This document shows, piece by piece, positions 8,395-16,568 of a stretch of 30,660 nt of DNA. How positions within the stretch are numbered: position 1 is the first letter of the stretch; every line of letters begins with the position of its first letter. The notes beneath the pieces are model-generated. The model did not search any database. It was given only the letters and a program-made list of their open reading frames with translations, and was not told where the DNA came from. This DNA is from CAZWCX01 sp964632945 (GTDB taxonomy: Bacteria; Planctomycetota; MHYJ01; WSZJ01; CAZWCX01), in the NCBI GenBank assembly GCA_964632945.1, contig CAZWCX010000090.1, positions 1 through 30,660 of the forward strand, read 5' to 3'. The translations under genes and the position numbers were made by a program.

Positions 8395-10035
8395 ATGGCC
8401 GAGAGGAGGGCCCCGAGAGCGTCCGTTTCGGCGCTCCCGTGGCAGCGCTTCATTTGCGCGGCGATCATCGCCGCCGTCCTCCCCGTCGTGGCTTGGGCCG
8501 ACGAGGGTGCGGCCCCGGTTGCTCCGGCCGCCGATTCCTCCAAGAAGGCCCAGTACGACTCCCGCGTGCAGTCGCTCGCCCTCCGGGACTGCATCCGCAT
8601 GGCCGTCCTTCGGAACGCCGACATCCAGGTCGAGCGTTATAACCCCGAAATCTCCGACGCCGAACTCCAGTCCGTCTACGGCGACTTCGACGTCGTCACC
8701 TTCTTCGAGACCCACTACCGGAAGTCCAAACAGGATTCGCAGCAGACCCAGTCCGGGCTCAACCTCTTCATCGGGTTCCTCGGACTCGGCAACGCCGTCA
8801 TCACCCACGAGAACACCTACAAGACCGGCTTCCGGAAGAAGTGGGACCTGGGCACGGAGACGGAAGTTTCCTACTTCGTCCGCCGGAACAAGACGATCTC
8901 CGCCTTTTCCGGCGCGCCGCAGTACACGGGCGAGTTCCAGTGGAAGTTCACCCAGCCCATCCTGCGCGGCTTCGGGCACAAGGCCAACCTCGCCGACATC
9001 CGGCGCACGGAGGCCGACCTCGCCGCCAGCGAGCATGGATTGAGCGACGCCATCAGCCGGGTGATCGCCGACGTCGAGCAGGGGTATTGGGACCTGGTCT
9101 TTGCCCGCCGGGACCGCGACACCCGTCTCGAGGTCGTCAAGTTCGCCCGCGAGATCGTGGAGTTCAACCGCAAGCGGGTGACCGACGGCATCGGTCAGCC
9201 GATCGAGGTCCTCCAGGCGGAGGCGACCGAAGCGCAGTTTCGCGACGGTCTCGTCCAGGCCGAGTACGGCATCCGGAAGGCCGAAGACAACCTCCGGCGG
9301 TTGATCGAGCACACCGACAACCCGAATTACTGGAACTACACGATCGACCCGACCGACACCCCGGGCGTCTACGCCGAAGTGCCGGAACTGTCGAGCGTCC
9401 TCGGCCACGTGTTCGAGCAGCGCTGGGACTTCCAGAAGACCTTGAAGGAGATCGAAGCGCGCCGGACGACGCTCGAGCAGGCGGGCAACGCCACGCAGCC
9501 GCGACTCGATTTCGTCTGGTCCTACACCCGGACGAACTTCGACCGGGCCCTCGATCGGGCGGTGCACGACAGCATTTACGAGAAGTTCGACGACTGGGAC
9601 GTCGGCGTGGTCTTCGAGTATCCGCTCGGGAACAACGGGGCGCTGGGCGCCGAACGGCGCGCCAAGCTCGAATTGCTTCAGTCGCAGACGCAGCTCAAAG
9701 CCCTGGAGCGGAAGATCATGAAGGAGGTCGTGGACGGGATCCGAGACGTCCGCGAGGGACTCGACCGCGTCCAGGTCACCCGCCAGTCGGTGGATCTCAC
9801 GCGCAAGAAGCTCGACTCCGAGCGGGAGAAGTTTGCTCTCGGTCTGGCCAGCGGCCAGTTCGTGCTCGAGTACCAGAAAGACCTTCAGCTCGCGTTCCAG
9901 AGCGAGACCCAGGCGCTGCGCGATTACAACAAGGCCTGGGCCCGCCTCCGCCGCGCGATGGGGATCAACCTCCAGGGTCTCGAGGACGTCGTGCGCGCCG
10001 CCCGGCAGGCGCCGGACGACGCGCGCGAGGAGTAG
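8395..10035 (+). CDS. TolC-family outer membrane efflux channel
   Basis: The ATG at 8395 follows AAGGAGG (8381-8387) by 7 nt. The 546-aa product starts with a signal peptide (charged start, hydrophobic core at about 19-33, cleavage after VAWA). The mature part has two outer-membrane-efflux-protein halves with long amphipathic helices rich in Glu, Arg and Gln, around residues 55-280 and 300-530, and the typical pattern of a helix start (SLALRDCIRMAVLRNADIQV) in the first half. TolC-family proteins trimerise in the outer membrane and form the exit duct of RND, ABC or MFS pumps or type I secretion. No adaptor or inner-membrane pump gene lies next to it, so its partner cannot be read from this locus. 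The protein is somewhat longer than E. coli TolC. Substrate unknown. Confidence 0.88.
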   Translation: MAERRAPRASVSALPWQRFICAAIIAAVLPVVAWADEGAAPVAPAADSSKKAQYDSRVQSLALRDCIRMAVLRNADIQVERYNPEISDAELQSVYGDFDVVTFFETHYRKSKQDSQQTQSGLNLFIGFLGLGNAVITHENTYKTGFRKKWDLGTETEVSYFVRRNKTISAFSGAPQYTGEFQWKFTQPILRGFGHKANLADIRRTEADLAASEHGLSDAISRVIADVEQGYWDLVFARRDRDTRLEVVKFAREIVEFNRKRVTDGIGQPIEVLQAEATEAQFRDGLVQAEYGIRKAEDNLRRLIEHTDNPNYWNYTIDPTDTPGVYAEVPELSSVLGHVFEQRWDFQKTLKEIEARRTTLEQAGNATQPRLDFVWSYTRTNFDRALDRAVHDSIYEKFDDWDVGVVFEYPLGNNGALGAERRAKLELLQSQTQLKALERKIMKEVVDGIRDVREGLDRVQVTRQSVDLTRKKLDSEREKFALGLASGQFVLEYQKDLQLAFQSETQALRDYNKAWARLRRAMGINLQGLEDVVRAARQAPDDAREE

Positions 10036-10046
10036 GCCGGACCCCG

Positions 10047-10064
10047 ACCCGGCTCCCGCCGGGT
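10047..10064 (+). terminator. Hairpin after the TolC-family gene
   Basis: ACCCGGC and GCCGGGT form a perfect 7-bp stem with a TCCC loop, 11 nt past the stop codon. No T tract follows, so it may pause or protect the transcript rather than act as a classical terminator. Confidence 0.45.
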
Positions 10065-10186
10065 GGATCGCCGCCTCTCGCCCGGACGGGCCCCCGGCGC
10101 CGGCCTGTTCACGAGACTTCGGCTCGCGATCGCCGTTACGGTCCGGCTCCGGCCGCTTCCGCGGCATCGCAATTCCAGGCCGGATC

Positions 10187-10195
10187 TGATAGGAT
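10187..10195 (+). promoter_or_regulatory. Extended -10 element upstream of ribBA
   Basis: TGATAGGAT combines a TG motif with TAGGAT. No clear -35 is seen. It lies 47 nt before the chosen ribBA start. No FMN riboswitch core is recognisable in the 207-nt gap. Confidence 0.4.
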
Positions 10196-10242
10196 CGACC
10201 GTTGTTTCCGGCGTCCGTGCCCCTCCCGTGAGGATCGAATCC

Positions 10243-11481
10243 GTGTTCGCCACCGTTCCCGAACTGCTCGAGGAGTTTCGCCGGGGCCGCATGATCGTTC
10301 TCGTCGACGATGAAGACCGCGAGAACGAAGGCGACCTCACCATCGCCGCCGAGTTCGTGACGCCCGAGATGGTCAACTTCATGGCGAAACATGCTCGCGG
10401 GCTGATCTGCCTTTCCATGACGGGCGAGCAGTGCGACCGGCTTCGCCTCCCGATGATGGTGGGGGAGAACACCGCCAAATACGGGACCGCCTTCACGGTG
10501 TCGGTGGATGCGGCGACGGGCATCACGACCGGAATCTCCGCCGCCGACCGGGCGCGGACCATCCAGCTCGCGATCGCCGACGACGCCGGCCCGGACCACC
10601 TCGTCCGCCCGGGGCACATTTTCCCCCTGCGGGCGCGGGAGGGGGGCACCCTCGTCCGCGCCGGGCAGACCGAAGGGGCCGTCGACCTGGCCCGCCTCGC
10701 CGGACTCAAGCCGGCCGGGGTCATCTGCGAGATCATGAACGAGGACGGGACCATGGCGCGGGTCCCTCAGCTCGAGGAATTCTGCCGCCGCCACAACCTC
10801 AAGATGGGCAGCGTGGCGGACATCATCAAGTACCGCCGCCGCCAGGAAAGACTGGTGGAACGGGTCGCCTCCGCGCGGCTTCCCACGCGGTACGGCGAGT
10901 TCACGATGCACCTCTACAAGTCGCTCGTCGACGAATACCTCCACATCGCCGTCTGCATGGGAAACTTCGGGCCCGACGCGCAGGGGGGGAGGATCGTGCA
11001 CGAGGAACCGGTCATGGTGCGGGTCCACAGCGAGTGCCTGACCGGGGACATCTTCGGCTCGCTGCGTTGCGACTGCGGTCCCCAGCTCGACCTGGCGCTC
11101 CAGAAGATCGCGAGCGCGGGACTGGGCGTGGTGCTGTACATCCGCCAGGAAGGTCGGGGCATCGGGCTGGTCAACAAGCTGCGCGCGTACGCGCTTCAGG
11201 ACGAGGGGCTCGACACCGTGGAAGCCAATACCCGGCTGGGGTTGCCGCCCGACTTGCGGGAGTACGGCACCGGCGCGCAGATCCTGAACGATCTGGGGGT
11301 CCGCAAGATGCGGCTCCTGACCAACAACCCGCGCAAGATCATCGCACTTGACGGATACGGGCTCGAGGTGGTCGAGCGTGTGCCGTTGCAGGGACCGGTG
11401 GGGGAGGAGAACCGGGCGTACCTGCGGACGAAGCGGGACAAGCTCGGGCACCTCCTCAACGACGACACCGAGTCGACCTAG
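10243..11481 (+). CDS. ribBA: Bifunctional 3,4-dihydroxy-2-butanone-4-phosphate synthase / GTP cyclohydrolase II
   Basis: RibBA supplies both precursors of riboflavin: the butanone phosphate from ribulose 5-phosphate and the pyrimidine from GTP. The GTG at 10243 is chosen because family members begin just before this point and GAGG (10230-10233) lies 9 nt upstream; upstream in-frame starts would add an unrelated tail. The product is 412 aa, normal for RibBA. The RibB half (about 1-200) has DDEDRENEGD at 22-31. The position that is normally His in the GHTE motif is Gln142 here (GQTEG). The RibA half (about 205-412) has the zinc cysteines Cys265, Cys276 and Cys278 with the usual spacing, and RQEGRGIGL. 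The stop codon is directly joined to an inverted-repeat element. Identification is secure; activity of the RibB half depends on Gln142. Confidence 0.95.
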   Translation: MFATVPELLEEFRRGRMIVLVDDEDRENEGDLTIAAEFVTPEMVNFMAKHARGLICLSMTGEQCDRLRLPMMVGENTAKYGTAFTVSVDAATGITTGISAADRARTIQLAIADDAGPDHLVRPGHIFPLRAREGGTLVRAGQTEGAVDLARLAGLKPAGVICEIMNEDGTMARVPQLEEFCRRHNLKMGSVADIIKYRRRQERLVERVASARLPTRYGEFTMHLYKSLVDEYLHIAVCMGNFGPDAQGGRIVHEEPVMVRVHSECLTGDIFGSLRCDCGPQLDLALQKIASAGLGVVLYIRQEGRGIGLVNKLRAYALQDEGLDTVEANTRLGLPPDLREYGTGAQILNDLGVRKMRLLTNNPRKIIALDGYGLEVVERVPLQGPVGEENRAYLRTKRDKLGHLLNDDTEST

Positions 11482-11642
11482 TGGGTCTTCCATCTTGAAA
11501 TCCTGGGTTCGGCCGGGGCGACTTGCGCGCCCGGCAAGACGCGAGAGGGAGGCGATGCCCCGGTGCCTCACCGACGACGTGCAACGAAGCCCGGCGCGGA
11601 AAGCGACCGGACCAACCTAGGAGAGCCCGCTTGAAGCTCCAC
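11481..11642. repeat. Inverted pair of a 51-bp repeat (copies A and B)
   Basis: Copy A (11481-11531) runs forward and starts at the last base of the ribBA stop codon. Copy B (11592-11642) is the reverse complement of the same unit. A third, forward copy C is at 30610-30660. By hand alignment B matches C at 43 of 51 positions without gaps, and the 31 inner positions match at 29. A matches C at about 27 of the first 36. A and B could pair into a long imperfect stem around a loop of about 60 nt. No ORF or transposase is inside. It looks like a REP/BIME- or MITE-like element, or a large terminator structure. Confidence 0.7.
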
Positions 11643-11686
11643 CCGGCCGCCGGAATTGTTCTACTCACCTCCGACAGGATCCGCCC

Positions 11687-12526
11687 ATGATCGTGGCCAC
11701 CCGCCCGATTCGCATCGGCGCCGCCGCCGTCGGCGGCGACTCGCCCTTCTTTCTGGTCGCCGGCCCGTGTGTGATCGAGGACGAGACGATGCCGTTCCGC
11801 ATCGCCCGCGCCCTCAAGGAACTCACCGCGCGCCGCGGCATCGGGTTCGTGTTCAAGGCTTCTTTCGACAAAGCCAACCGGATGTCGCTGACCTCCTACC
11901 GCGGCCCGGGCGTGCAGACGGGCCTCGACATCCTCGCCGCGGTCGGGCGCGAGGTCGGCGTCCCGGTCCTGACCGACATCCACGAGGTGGCGCAGGTGGC
12001 GGCGGCTGCGCGCGCCGTCGACGTGCTGCAGATTCCCGCCTTCCTGTCGCGGCAGACCGATCTGGTCGTCGAGGCCGCGCGGACGGGAAAGGTCGTGAAC
12101 ATCAAGAAGGGCGAGTTCCTCGCGCCCTGGGACATGAAACACGTCGCGGACAAGGCCCTGTCCACCGGCAACGACCGCCTCTTCCTGACCGAACGCGGCA
12201 CGACCTTCGGATACGGGAACCTGGTCAACGACATGCGCGCGATCCCCCTCATGCAGCGCTTCGGCGCCCCGGTCGTGTTCGACGCCGGACACAGCGTCCA
12301 GCAACCCGGCGGGCGCGGGGGACAGTCCGGCGGGATGCGCGACATGATCCCCTTCCTGGCCTGTGCCGCCCTCGGCGCCGGAGCGGACGGGATCTTCCTG
12401 GAGGTTCATGAGAAGCCCGAGGACGCGAAATCGGACGGGCCCAACATGTGGCCCCTCGACCAATTGCCCGATCTCCTGGATCGTATGATTGCCGTCCATG
12501 CCGCCGTCCGGCGTCCGCTGACGTAG
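11687..12526 (+). CDS. kdsA: 3-deoxy-8-phosphooctulonate (Kdo-8-P) synthase, metal-dependent type
   Basis: KdsA condenses arabinose 5-phosphate with phosphoenolpyruvate to Kdo 8-phosphate in the cytoplasm, the first committed step to LPS inner-core Kdo. The 279-aa product has the family signatures AGPCVIE (25-31), FKASFDKANR, TDIHE, IPAFLSRQTDL, NIKKGEFLAPWDM and KSDGPN. The metal ligands of the metal-dependent class are all present: Cys28, His202, Glu239 and Asp250, where the metal-independent E. coli enzyme has Asn in place of the Cys. The usual FDATHS is FDAGHS here. AGGAT lies 6 nt before the ATG. The next gene starts 7 nt after the stop, suggesting co-transcription. It is the best evidence in the window for a Gram-negative envelope. 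Confidence 0.95.
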   Translation: MIVATRPIRIGAAAVGGDSPFFLVAGPCVIEDETMPFRIARALKELTARRGIGFVFKASFDKANRMSLTSYRGPGVQTGLDILAAVGREVGVPVLTDIHEVAQVAAAARAVDVLQIPAFLSRQTDLVVEAARTGKVVNIKKGEFLAPWDMKHVADKALSTGNDRLFLTERGTTFGYGNLVNDMRAIPLMQRFGAPVVFDAGHSVQQPGGRGGQSGGMRDMIPFLACAALGAGADGIFLEVHEKPEDAKSDGPNMWPLDQLPDLLDRMIAVHAAVRRPLT

Positions 12527-12533
12527 ATCCGCC

Positions 12534-13580
12534 ATGCCCCGACCTTCCTCCCCGCCCCGCATTCGCGTGGTCACGGTCGGCGGCGGCACCGGTCAGGCCA
12601 CGCTCCTGGCCGCCCTGCGCCGCGTGCGAATCCCGCTGGAGGTCTGCGCCGTCGTCGGCGTCACCGACGACGGGGGCCACAGCGGAGTCCTGCGCCGGTC
12701 CCTGCGCATTCCACAGGTCGGGGACCTGCGCTCCTGCCTGGCGTCGCTCGCGCCGGACACCCCGCTGGCCCGACTCGTCCGCCACCGATTTCGCGAGGAC
12801 GGGCTCGACGGCGTCCAACTCGGCAACCTCCTGCTCGCCGCGCTGGTGCAAGCGACCGGTCGCCTTTCCCTGGCCGCCGGGACGCTGCGCGCACTCCTCG
12901 GCGTGCGCGAACGCGTGATTCCCGTCAGCGACGGGGACGCCCACGTGGTCGCCCGTCTGCCCGGCGACCGCACGGTCACGGGGGAGTGGGCGATCATCCG
13001 CGCCCTGTCGGCGCGCGCCCGTCGCGTCGCAAACCCCCGCCGCGAGCCGGTCCGGCTCTCCCACGCCCCGCGTTTGACCGTCACCGGGGCCGCCGCCGAG
13101 GCGTTGCGCCGGGCCGACTTCCTCCTGCTCGCCCCCGGGTCCTTGCGCACCGCCCTCGGCTCCCTCCTCCGCGTTCGCGGAGTCCACGCCGCCATTGGGG
13201 CGGGCCGGGCGCGCACGGTGGCGATCCTCAATCTCATGACCCAGCACGGCAACACCGATGGTTTCACCGCCGCCGACCACCTGCGCGAGCTGGAAACCTG
13301 GCTGCCCAGGCCGGTCGATGTCGCCGTGATGCATCGGGGACCCCTCCCCGCCGCGCTCGTGCGCCGGTACCGCGATTTTCACGCCGCGCCGGTCGTCGAT
13401 GACCTCGGGACGCCCGCGCGTCCGCTCGTCGTTCGCGCTCCCCTGGCGGAACGACCCGATCGCCGTCGGCTCCGCGCGTATGCGCGCGGCGGCAAGGGCC
13501 TCGTCGCCGGCCCCCACCTCCTGCGGCACGATCCAGGCGCCCTGGCACGGGTGTTGACTTCGCTCTTCCGCACCCCGTAG
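12534..13580 (+). CDS. yvcK: YvcK/CofD-family (gluconeogenesis factor-like) protein
   Basis: The 348-aa product has the 2-phospho-L-lactate transferase (CofD)-like Rossmann fold signatures of the YvcK branch: VGGGTGQ at 15-21, TDDGGHSG at 44-51, VGDLRSCL, a QLGNLLLAAL segment, LLLAPGSL, and NLMTQHGNTDGFTAADH. Bacterial YvcK proteins bind UDP-sugars and are needed for proper cell shape and growth on gluconeogenic carbon; they are not known to make coenzyme F420. Serine-for-histidine differences (the usual DDGGSSG) are minor. It begins 7 nt after kdsA, so translation may be coupled, and both genes touch envelope sugar metabolism. Its stop codon lies within the promoter of the following kinase gene. 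YvcK of Gram-positives is phosphorylated by Ser/Thr kinases, and a kinase follows here; a link is only suggested by position. Confidence 0.85.
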   Translation: MPRPSSPPRIRVVTVGGGTGQATLLAALRRVRIPLEVCAVVGVTDDGGHSGVLRRSLRIPQVGDLRSCLASLAPDTPLARLVRHRFREDGLDGVQLGNLLLAALVQATGRLSLAAGTLRALLGVRERVIPVSDGDAHVVARLPGDRTVTGEWAIIRALSARARRVANPRREPVRLSHAPRLTVTGAAAEALRRADFLLLAPGSLRTALGSLLRVRGVHAAIGAGRARTVAILNLMTQHGNTDGFTAADHLRELETWLPRPVDVAVMHRGPLPAALVRRYRDFHAAPVVDDLGTPARPLVVRAPLAERPDRRRLRAYARGGKGLVAGPHLLRHDPGALARVLTSLFRTP

Positions 13581-13583
13581 AAT
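13554..13583 (+). promoter_or_regulatory. Promoter of the Ser/Thr kinase at 13623
   Basis: TTGACT (13554-13559) and TAGAAT (13578-13583) are 18 bp apart. The -10 hexamer contains the yvcK stop codon, so the promoter overlaps the end of the upstream gene. The same two hexamers occur at 21926-21898 on the other strand. Confidence 0.6.
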
Positions 13584-13622
13584 CGCCTCGCGCGCATTCC
13601 CCCAGGAGATCGATCCGATCCC

Positions 13623-16319
13623 ATGGCCTCCCACCAGGACATCCTGCTCGGCCGCGTGGCGCTCGACTTGGGCGTCCTCACGCGCGAGCAGATCGAACAG
13701 GCCGTGGCCCTCCAGGAGGGGCCGGGAGCGGGCCGTCCCTTCGGCTCGCTCTTGCTTGAAAAGGGCTTCCTCAGCGAAGCTTCCCTCCAACGCGTCCTCG
13801 CCGAACAGGCCAAGCGCCTCAAGGAGAAGGCGGAGTTTTCGGCCCTGCGGAAGGCCGATACCCTCTTCGGCACCATCGCGATCGAAAAGAAGCTGCTGAC
13901 GCGCGAAAACCTCCACGAGGCGCTGCGCGTCCAGGCGGTCGCGCTCATGCACGGGAACAAAGTGCGGCTCGGCGAGGTCCTGGAGGAGCGCGGCGTCCTG
14001 ACGCGCGAGCAGGTCGCGCAGATCCTCCAGCTTCAGGCCCGGCGCGACGACGAGGTCAACCTGCCGGGGTACGAAATTCTCTCCAAGCTCGGCCAGGGGG
14101 GGATGGGCGCCGTCTACCGCGCCCGCCAGGTCAGCATGGACCGCGTCGTCGCGGTCAAGGTCCTGTCCCCCAAGCTGTGCAAGGACAAGTCCTTCGTGCA
14201 GCGGTTCCTGACCGAGGCGCGCAACAGCGCCAAGCTCAACCATCCCAACGTCATCCGCGGGATCGACGTGCTTCAGCACGGGAGTCACTTTTATTACATC
14301 ATGGAGTACGTCGAGGGGGAGTCGTTGCGGGGGATCCTGGAGTCGGGTCCGCTGTCCGAGGACAAGGCGATCGACGTGGCGCTCCAGATCGCCGGCGCTC
14401 TCCAGCATGCGGAGGAACGGCGGCTCGTCCACCGGGACATCAAGCCCGACAACATCCTGATCAACGAGGAGGACGTCGCCAAGCTGTGCGACCTCGGCCT
14501 GTCCAAACATGCCGAAAACCGGGCGGCCCTGACGGATGCGGGCACGGTGATCGGCACGCCGGACTACATGAGTCCGGAGCAGGCGAGGGGAGAGAAGGAT
14601 CTCGACATTCGCACGGATCTGTACTCCCTCGGGGTTACCCTCTACCACATGCTGACCGGCGGCGTTCCGTTCCGGGCGAAAAACCCGATCGAAGTTCTCC
14701 GCATGCACCTGAAGGTCGCCCCGACGAACCCGAAGGAGCAGATCGGCGATCTGTCGGACGAGGTCTGCGGCATCGTGATGCGATTGCTGGCGAAGAAGCC
14801 GGAGGACCGTTACGGGACGGCGGCCGAATTGGTCAAGGTCCTCAAGGACCTGAAGACCGGGCGCGACCGGGCGCGCCTGCTGGCGCAGGCGCCGGATGCG
14901 GCGCGACGCCCGCGGACCGGAGCCGTGCCGGCGGCGAAGCCGGCGGGAGTGCGCCGGTCGGGCGGGTTCGTGCCCGCGCGCAAGCCGGATCCGATGGAAC
15001 ACGACACCGACGAAGGCGTCGAGGAGGATCTCGACGAGGCGGAGGATGGTGCCCGGCGTGCGGCGGCCGCCGCCAAGTTGCGGGATCACGCCCTCCTGGC
15101 CGGCGGCGCCGCGGTTCTTCTGCTCGGGATCGTTGTCCTCGTCTGGGGATTCCGCGGGGCGGGGACCCGGGACCTCGCCAACGCGCCGGAAAATCTCCCG
15201 GCCAACCTGCCCGCGAACCTGCCGGAGGATCCCGGATCGGGACTGGCGGCGGCGGAGGCGGAGTATCAGGCGTTGGTGCGCTACGCGGGGGACAACCCCG
15301 GCCAGCTGCGGGAGTCGATGGCGAAGTTGAAATCGTTCGCGGAGGCCCACAAGGCAGACCGACTGGGATCGCTCGCGGGGCTCAAACATCTGGAGCTCCA
15401 GCGCCGATGGGACGAATCGGCCGAGGAGGCGCTGCGCGCCGCGGTCGCGCGCGCGCGCGAACTGGCCGGGGAGCGGCGATTCCGGGAGGCCCAGGACGCG
15501 ATTGCCGCGGTGGAGCGGGACTGGCCGGATTCGACCGCGGCCGCCAAGGTCGGCGCCGCGGTGACCGGCGCGCAAAGCGAAGCGCGGAAGTACTTCGCGG
15601 CGGAACGCGATACCGCGGAGAAACTCGTGCGGGAGCGGGACTACCCGTCTGCGCTGGAGATCTACCGCCGACTCGAGACCGTCGGACTGGAAGACCTGGC
15701 CGAGGCTGCCCGCGCGCGGATTGGCGAGATTCGGATCCTGGTCGAGAAGAAGGACGAGGAAGACGCCGCAGCCGCGCGCGCCGCCCTCTGGGGCGAGTTC
15801 GAGGGCGAGGCGGCGGAGATCTTCCGGCTCCTCGCCGCGCGCGACTTCAGCAAGGTCTCCTCGCGCTATTTCGCCTGCCTGGCCAACACCAAGTACCGCG
15901 AAATCTGGCCCGAAATCGAGGCGCACAAGAAGCGGATCGAGCCGTACTTCGGCTTCTGGAAGGACTTCGAGGCCGGCGCCCGGGCCCTGGTCGGCCGCGA
16001 GCGCGTCCTCGCCCTCGCCGACGGCCGCAGCGCCAAGGGAAAAGTGGTCGAGGCGAATCTGGAGATGCTCTCCCTGCGCGACGGATCCGCCGTCTTCGGC
16101 ATCAAGGTCCGCGATCTCGCGCCGCGCGACGTCGTCGACATCGTCTTCCTGGCGCTCGACAAGGGCAACGCAGAGGCGCACGTAAAATGCGCCGTCTTCT
16201 ACGCCGTCAGCGGAGATGCGGACTCCGCGCGTTCGGAGCTGGAGGCCGCCCGCGCACTCGGCATGGACGTGGCGCCGTTCCTCCGGACCCTGCGGCTCGA
16301 CAAGCCCGGCGGGGGCTAG
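13623..16319 (+). CDS. Membrane Ser/Thr protein kinase with N-terminal MshEN-like repeats
   Basis: The 898-aa protein starts with four repeats of the MshEN/T2SS-E N-terminal type (about 1-145). A Hanks-type kinase follows at about 150-415: GQGGMG loop at 157, Lys179 in VAVKV, HRDIKPDN with Asp272, DLG (not DFG) with Asp290, GTPDYMSPEQ. A basic linker leads to one membrane helix (about 489-512), then a tandem Asn-Leu-Pro-Ala motif, a long Arg/Glu/Ala coiled coil, and a short C-terminal domain with a TPR-like end. The same N-terminal repeats and a similar C-terminal block are in the FHA protein at 3581. The kinase is cytoplasmic and the helical C-terminus periplasmic, so it could sense the envelope. 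AGGAG (13604-13608) is 14 nt before the ATG, an unusually long spacing. Catalytic residues are complete; substrates unknown. Confidence 0.88.
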   Translation: MASHQDILLGRVALDLGVLTREQIEQAVALQEGPGAGRPFGSLLLEKGFLSEASLQRVLAEQAKRLKEKAEFSALRKADTLFGTIAIEKKLLTRENLHEALRVQAVALMHGNKVRLGEVLEERGVLTREQVAQILQLQARRDDEVNLPGYEILSKLGQGGMGAVYRARQVSMDRVVAVKVLSPKLCKDKSFVQRFLTEARNSAKLNHPNVIRGIDVLQHGSHFYYIMEYVEGESLRGILESGPLSEDKAIDVALQIAGALQHAEERRLVHRDIKPDNILINEEDVAKLCDLGLSKHAENRAALTDAGTVIGTPDYMSPEQARGEKDLDIRTDLYSLGVTLYHMLTGGVPFRAKNPIEVLRMHLKVAPTNPKEQIGDLSDEVCGIVMRLLAKKPEDRYGTAAELVKVLKDLKTGRDRARLLAQAPDAARRPRTGAVPAAKPAGVRRSGGFVPARKPDPMEHDTDEGVEEDLDEAEDGARRAAAAAKLRDHALLAGGAAVLLLGIVVLVWGFRGAGTRDLANAPENLPANLPANLPEDPGSGLAAAEAEYQALVRYAGDNPGQLRESMAKLKSFAEAHKADRLGSLAGLKHLELQRRWDESAEEALRAAVARARELAGERRFREAQDAIAAVERDWPDSTAAAKVGAAVTGAQSEARKYFAAERDTAEKLVRERDYPSALEIYRRLETVGLEDLAEAARARIGEIRILVEKKDEEDAAAARAALWGEFEGEAAEIFRLLAARDFSKVSSRYFACLANTKYREIWPEIEAHKKRIEPYFGFWKDFEAGARALVGRERVLALADGRSAKGKVVEANLEMLSLRDGSAVFGIKVRDLAPRDVVDIVFLALDKGNAEAHVKCAVFYAVSGDADSARSELEAARALGMDVAPFLRTLRLDKPGGG

Positions 16320-16425
16320 GCGCGGACCCTGGCCGTTCCGCGCGCACGAGTCTCGCGCGGGGTCGAACCCGGACGCGATCGCCGGCCCACGGAACCTGCC
16401 GGCGTCGCGCGTCCACGCGGGCTGC

Positions 16426-16502
16426 GGGGGTGCTTCGCCCCCCCATCGCTCGAACGGCGGGACCGTTCGGGGAACGTTCGCGCCGTCGCGTCGACGCGAA
16501 CG
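16426..16502. terminator. Three hairpins between the convergent kinase genes
   Basis: A GGGGG/CCCCC hairpin capped by GCTTCGC (16426-16444) is followed by GAACGG-CGGGA-CCGTTC (16452-16468) and by CGTTCGCG with its complement around a 12-nt loop (16475-16502). All lie in the 250-bp gap where two genes end facing each other, so they can act in both directions. The rest of the gap shows only a run of 11 G at 16546-16556. Confidence 0.5.
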
Positions 16503-16568
16503 GCCTGCGGGTCGGCCCGGCCACCCTCCGTTCGCCTCCTCGTTCGGGGGGGGGGGCGGCTCTCGACT

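Noticed and set aside
8089..11571. Very long open frame on the minus strand (over 1100 codons)
   Set aside because: It lies opposite the well-identified TolC-family and ribBA genes. Long antisense frames are expected at this GC content, and its protein shows no domain or motif.
12464..12489. TTGCCC ... TATGAT inside the end of kdsA as a promoter for yvcK
   Set aside because: The spacing is only 14 bp, outside the workable range; kdsA and yvcK are better explained as one transcript.
12249..16181. Very long open frame on the minus strand (1310 codons)
   Set aside because: It is antisense to the end of kdsA, yvcK and the kinase at 13623, all of which have full family motifs. Composition is Arg/Gly/Val-rich shadow sequence.
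16546..16556. Run of 11 G near the end of the kinase gene at 16569
   Set aside because: It could be phase variable or a sequencing error, but it is outside the coding region, so no effect can be argued.
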